A DNA stretch of 21,312 bases. It comes from Penium margaritaceum (taxonomy: Eukaryota > Streptophyta > Zygnematophyceae > Desmidiales > Peniaceae). This document shows positions 17,340 to 21,312 of this stretch, one piece after another. The notes below the pieces were generated by a model. It did not search any database. It was not told the DNA's origin and saw nothing but the letters and a program-made list of their open reading frames with translations. The stretch spans positions 17,716-39,027 of the forward strand of contig SZWC01007371.1 of the NCBI GenBank assembly GCA_023375785.1. The letters are read 5' to 3'. Position 1 is the stretch's first letter; each line of letters begins with the position of its first letter. The position numbers were made by a program, and so were the translations under genes.

Positions 17340-20300
17340 TTAAACTTCACAGCGCAGACCAAGCTCCATGCAGCTCACATTGTGCCTGTCCTTGGGCTGT
17401 GCCTTGGTCATGGCGTCGGCGAGCATGCGCTTAGTGCCACAATGCACGATAGCCGCATCTCCCTTCGCCACCAAGTCTCGCGCATAGTGATGCCGGATCT
17501 CGATGTGCTTGGTCCTCCTGTGCAACACTGGGTTCTGGGTGAGGCTGATGGCACTCATGTTGTCAACGTTGAGTACCGTCGGCTTCCTTTGTGGCACGCC
17601 GATCTCCTTTAGCAGCCGCCTCAGCCATACCGCCTCCTTTGCGGCTTTCGCGAGCGCGATGTACTCCGCTGCGGTGCTGGACAACGCCACGCAGTCCTGC
17701 TTCCTGCTTTCCCATGAAACCACTGCATCACCAAGCACAAACACGTACCCGGACGTTGATTTTCTGTCATCCACATCACCAGCCCAGTCGGCATCCGAGT
17801 AGCCGACCAAATCAAGAGAGTCGTCACGTGCTCCCCCTCCAAACACGAGCCGCGACTGTTTTGTCGCCTTGAGATAGCGGAGGATCCGCTTCACCCCTTG
17901 CCAATGTAGCGGCCCGGGGTCAGCAACGTAGCGGCTCACTTGGCCCTCTGCAAAGGCCAGGTCGGGCCGCGTCACCACCATGGCGTACATGATGCTCCCT
18001 ACTGCGGACTGGTATGGCACACCTGCCATGTCCTCCTTCTCCTCGTCCGTACTCGGGCCCATGCTCGAGCTTAGCTCACACGTGGTGGTCATGGGTGTGC
18101 CGATGGGGTTGCACTCCTCCATGTTGTAGCGGCGGAGCACCTCTTGTACGTACTTTGCCTGTCCCATCTCGAGTGTGCGTGCCTTGCGGTCCCTCTTGAT
18201 GGCGACGCCGAGGTAGTACTCGAGCTCGCCCATGTTGGTCATTTTGAACCGACCGCCCAGCTGCCGCTTCAGGTTCACCAACTCCTCCATGTCCGACGAC
18301 ACGAGGATGAGATCATCCACATAGAGTACCACTATCTGGTGCAACCCCGGCTGCTTCCGCACGTACAAGTTGTGATCCGCCTCGGAGCGCTTGAAGCCAA
18401 GCTCGGCCATGAAGCCGTCCATTTTCAGGTACCACATGAGTGGCGCTTGCTTCAGCCCGTAGAGCGCCTTGCGAAGCCAGCACACCTTCCCTGGCGGCGT
18501 GTCCACCCCCTCCGGCACCTCCATGTAGACCTCCTTGTCCAGATCGCCGTTGAGGAAGGCAATTTTCACGTCCATTTGGTGGAGTTCGTAGTCGCGCACC
18601 GCTGCCACCGAGAGGATGGAGCGAATGGAGGCAAACTTTGCCACCGGCGTGAAGGTTTCATCGTAGTGTTCACCCTTTCGCTGGGCGTACCCCTTCGCGA
18701 CCAGTCGCGCCTTGTACCGCTCCACCTTCCCCTCCTTGGTGAGCTTCTTCTTGAAGATCCATTTGGAGCCGATGATTTTCACGCCCTCCGGCCTGTCAAT
18801 CAGCTGCCAAGTGCCATTCTCTTCATGGGAGGTGAGCTCAGATTTTATAGCTCCCTCCCACTCAGCCCCATCCTTCCGCTGCAAGGCCTCCTTGACGGTC
18901 TCGGGCTCCTCTTGCGCAAAGAACGCTCGAGCGAGCCCAGTCCAGATGCCCTCTGCGACATCGTACCTCTTTACTGTCCTCCTTGCGCGTCCGCTTCTCC
19001 GGGGCTGCTGCTGTTGAGGCTGATGCTGCTGCTGCCGTTGCTGCTGCTGTTGCCCCCTCGCGGTGCCACTCGCACCGCTGGCCTGCTCCCCCTCTCTTGG
19101 GGACCGTGGAGATGCGGGCTCACTCCCCGCCTCCTCGTTCAGCTCCACTGCTGTCGGCGCTTCAGACTCGTTGTCCGACACGGCTGAATGCAAATCAGCC
19201 GCTCCCACATCGTCCGGATGGTTCTCGCTGGCTGGAGCCGATGGGACGTCAACCTCTTTTGCGTCCTCCGGCGTCTCCCCCTCAAGGAGTGGCAGCCACT
19301 CCACACGCTTGGAGAGACCCGCCTCCTTGTCCGTCCAATGGCTGGCCTCGTCAAACGTGACGTTGTGACTCTTCACGATCTGCTGCCTCCGCGAGTCGAA
19401 GAGCCGGTACGCCTTGCTCCCGCTCTCGTACCCAACGAAGATGCACCGGCGAGTCTGCGGGTCCAGCTTTCCCCGCCCCTCCCGTGCCTGCACAACAGCA
19501 TGTGCAACACAACCAAATGTACGGAGGTGTGTCACAGTTGGCCTCCTCCCACTCCACACTTCTTGTGGCATCTTCCACACCTTGGACTCCGCGTCTTTTA
19601 GCGGCTTCGTCGGTGTCAGATTCATGATGTACGCCGCTGTCCGTGCCGCCTCGCCCCAGTACCGCTGCGCGAGGCCGGCATCACTCAACAAGGGCCGGAC
19701 CATGTTGAGGATGGTGCGGTTCGCCCTCTCGACAACGCCGTTCTGCTGCGGAGAATGTGGCGTACTTTTCTGCCATGCGATCCCCTTGCTCTTCATCAAT
19801 GCCAAGCAGCCCTCGTACTCGCCACCGTTGTCGCTCCGGAACGCCTTCACCTTCAACTCCGTTTGCCACTCCACAGCCGCCAAAAATTCCTGCATGCACG
19901 ACAAGACATCGCTCTTCCTCTTGATGATATAGAGGTAGAGCTTGCGGCTGTGGTCATCGATGAAGGTGACGAAGTAGCGCACGCCCCCAATGGAGGACTC
20001 AAATGGTCCACACACATCGGTGTGCACTACCTCCAACTTTGCCGATGCACGCGTCCCCTTTCCTGCAAACGGCTGCCGTGTCGCTTTGCCGACCATGCAC
20101 GACTCGCACACGGCGTCCTTGGCTGCGTCGAGGCTCTTGACCTCAAGACCCCGCACCACTTCCTTCTTTGCCATGTCCCTCACTGTTGAGGGAGCGATGT
20201 GGCACAACCGGCGATGCCACAGGTCCAGGTCCCCTTCATCCTTCGTCGCGAGGTTGGCGGCATCGGTCCTCACCGCATCGGCAAGAACCTTGGTACGGAG

Positions 20301-21311
20301 AAGGTACAAGTCCTCCTCCCTCTTGCCACGTGCAATTACCTCGCCGTCTCCCTCCTTCCGGATGATAGCTTCTTTCTTGTTGAAGAGTACCTCAAGCCCC
20401 TTGTCGGTAAGGCGGCTCACTGACAGCAGGTTTGTCCCAAAGTTGGGCATGTGGAGCAGGTCGTAGATGGTGCACGGAATGATTTTCCCGTTCACCACCA
20501 ACTCGATGCGTACATTGCCTTCGCCCGCGGCCAACTCCGTTTTGCCGTTGGCCACTGTCATGCGCCGCTCGGTGGCACCGTAGGTGACAAACGCCGTCCG
20601 GTTGCATTGTGTGTGGCGGCCTGATCCGGAGTCGATCATTGTGACTTCCGCATCCGTCAAGTCGGTAGACTCCCTGGCCATCATGACTTGGGTGTCCTTC
20701 TTCCCGCCCTTCCTGGGCTGATCCAACTTCTTGTTGGGGCAGTCACGTGCGTAGTGGCCTTGTTTGCCACAGTTGTAGCACTCCCCCTTGTTTTCACCTC
20801 TCTTGGTGCCCTGGTTGGCATCCTTCCCCTTCCTACCTCCCCCTCCACCTTGAGGGCGGACGGCATAGGCGGAAGTTGATGTCGCCCCACTCTCTCTCCC
20901 ACCACGCCGCATCCATTCGTTGCGGACGTACTCAGCCACCTTCGGGTACTTCAGCTCATCGGCGGACGAGCCGCCTACGACGGTGATTATGGGACTCCAA
21001 CTGTCCGGCAAGGCCAGGAGGAGGATCATGGCTTGCAGGTGAGGGTCGACCTTCCATCCGGTGGCTACGCACTCGGCAGTGAGGGACTCAATCTGCTGCA
21101 GGATCTCCATGATGTCGTCGCCTTCGTTGGCTCGGAGGGTGACGAGCCTCTTGAAGACAAAGAGCTGGTTAGCGAGGTTGGTGGACTGGTAGATGGTGCA
21201 GAGCTTCTTCCAGGCCTCCGCGGCCTCCGTGCATCCTTGAATGAGGGAGTGCTACGTCGGAGCAAGCGCATACACCAACAAAGCAAGCGCCTTCTTGTTG
21301 CGCTTCTTGTA
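17340..21311 (-). CDS. copia-3 gag-pol polyprotein (partial, one internal stop)
   Basis: The frame runs from the window edge to the stop at 17340. It is interrupted once, by TAG at 21252-21254 in LAPT*HSLIQGC, where copia-2 has Gln (CAG). The ATG at 21110 opens 1,256 codons but is not the true start. Numbered from it: zinc knuckle C111, C114, H119, C124; protease D160-S-G-S; HHCC finger H299, H304, C335, C338; integrase D365, D427, E461; Gln-rich linker 687-703; RT from about 776 with YVDD at 930-933; RNase H with D1106, E1149 and D1183. Domain order is copia. Protease DSGS and a 33-residue Asp-Glu spacing are mildly unusual. All key catalytic residues are present. Confidence 0.92.
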
Positions 21312-21312
21312 C

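Larger units (their letters stand above)
16739..21312 (-). mobile_element. copia-3: Ty1/copia LTR retrotransposon, nearly intact, cut by window end
   Basis: The 3' LTR, polypurine tract and nearly the whole gag-pol frame are present on the minus strand. The 5' LTR, primer site and gag start lie beyond 21312. The LTR and the protein resemble copia-2 (shared motifs throughout and the same integrase spacing), so the two are one family or close relatives. Only one stop is seen in about 1,320 codons. It may be recently active or a young insertion. Confidence 0.88.

Noticed and set aside
18144..19187. 347-codon plus-strand ORF
   Set aside because: It is the antisense shadow of the copia-3 RT region, which carries all the catalytic motifs on the minus strand.

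Overview
This window is a nest of decayed retrotransposons from a eukaryotic nuclear genome. I see no convincing host housekeeping gene, no rRNA or tRNA gene, no CRISPR array and no bacterial-type operon. The DNA is GC-rich and carries three Ty1/copia LTR elements, all reading on the minus strand, and one non-LTR reverse transcriptase gene, also on the minus strand. Single-frame copia gag-pol polyproteins, an initiator-Met-like primer site and the non-LTR RT family together suggest a green alga or another photosynthetic or stramenopile protist. That is an inference; the species cannot be named from the sequence.

Layout. 1-190 is a G-rich purine tract. 191 to about 6346 is copia-1: 3' LTR 191-1031, polyprotein pseudogene 1017-5107, primer site 5194-5205, and a 5' LTR from 5207 whose outer end has been replaced by a long TGAG-type tandem array. 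6347-7660 is the C-terminal half and tail of a non-LTR RT gene. 7661-13357 is copia-2, complete with both LTRs and a 5-bp target duplication, inserted inside that RT gene. 13358 to about 14835 is the N-terminal half of the same RT gene. About 14770-16738 holds an unrecognised plus-strand Ala/Val/Pro-rich decayed ORF. From about 16739 to the window end is copia-3, the best preserved element, with its 3' LTR and almost all of its gag-pol frame; its 5' LTR lies outside.

How the parts relate. Removing copia-2 and one copy of its target duplication restores the RT reading frame exactly, so the non-LTR element came first and copia-2 later. Copia-2 and copia-3 are related: their LTR cores match and both have 33 residues between the second Asp and the Glu of integrase. 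Copia-1 belongs to a different lineage (35-residue spacing, different LTRs). All three polyproteins were single-frame gag-PR-INT-RT-RNaseH genes, and they are broken mostly by nonsense codons rather than frameshifts. Four of those stops replace a Gln seen at the same place in a sister element, and the two with clear codon pairs are CAG to TAG.
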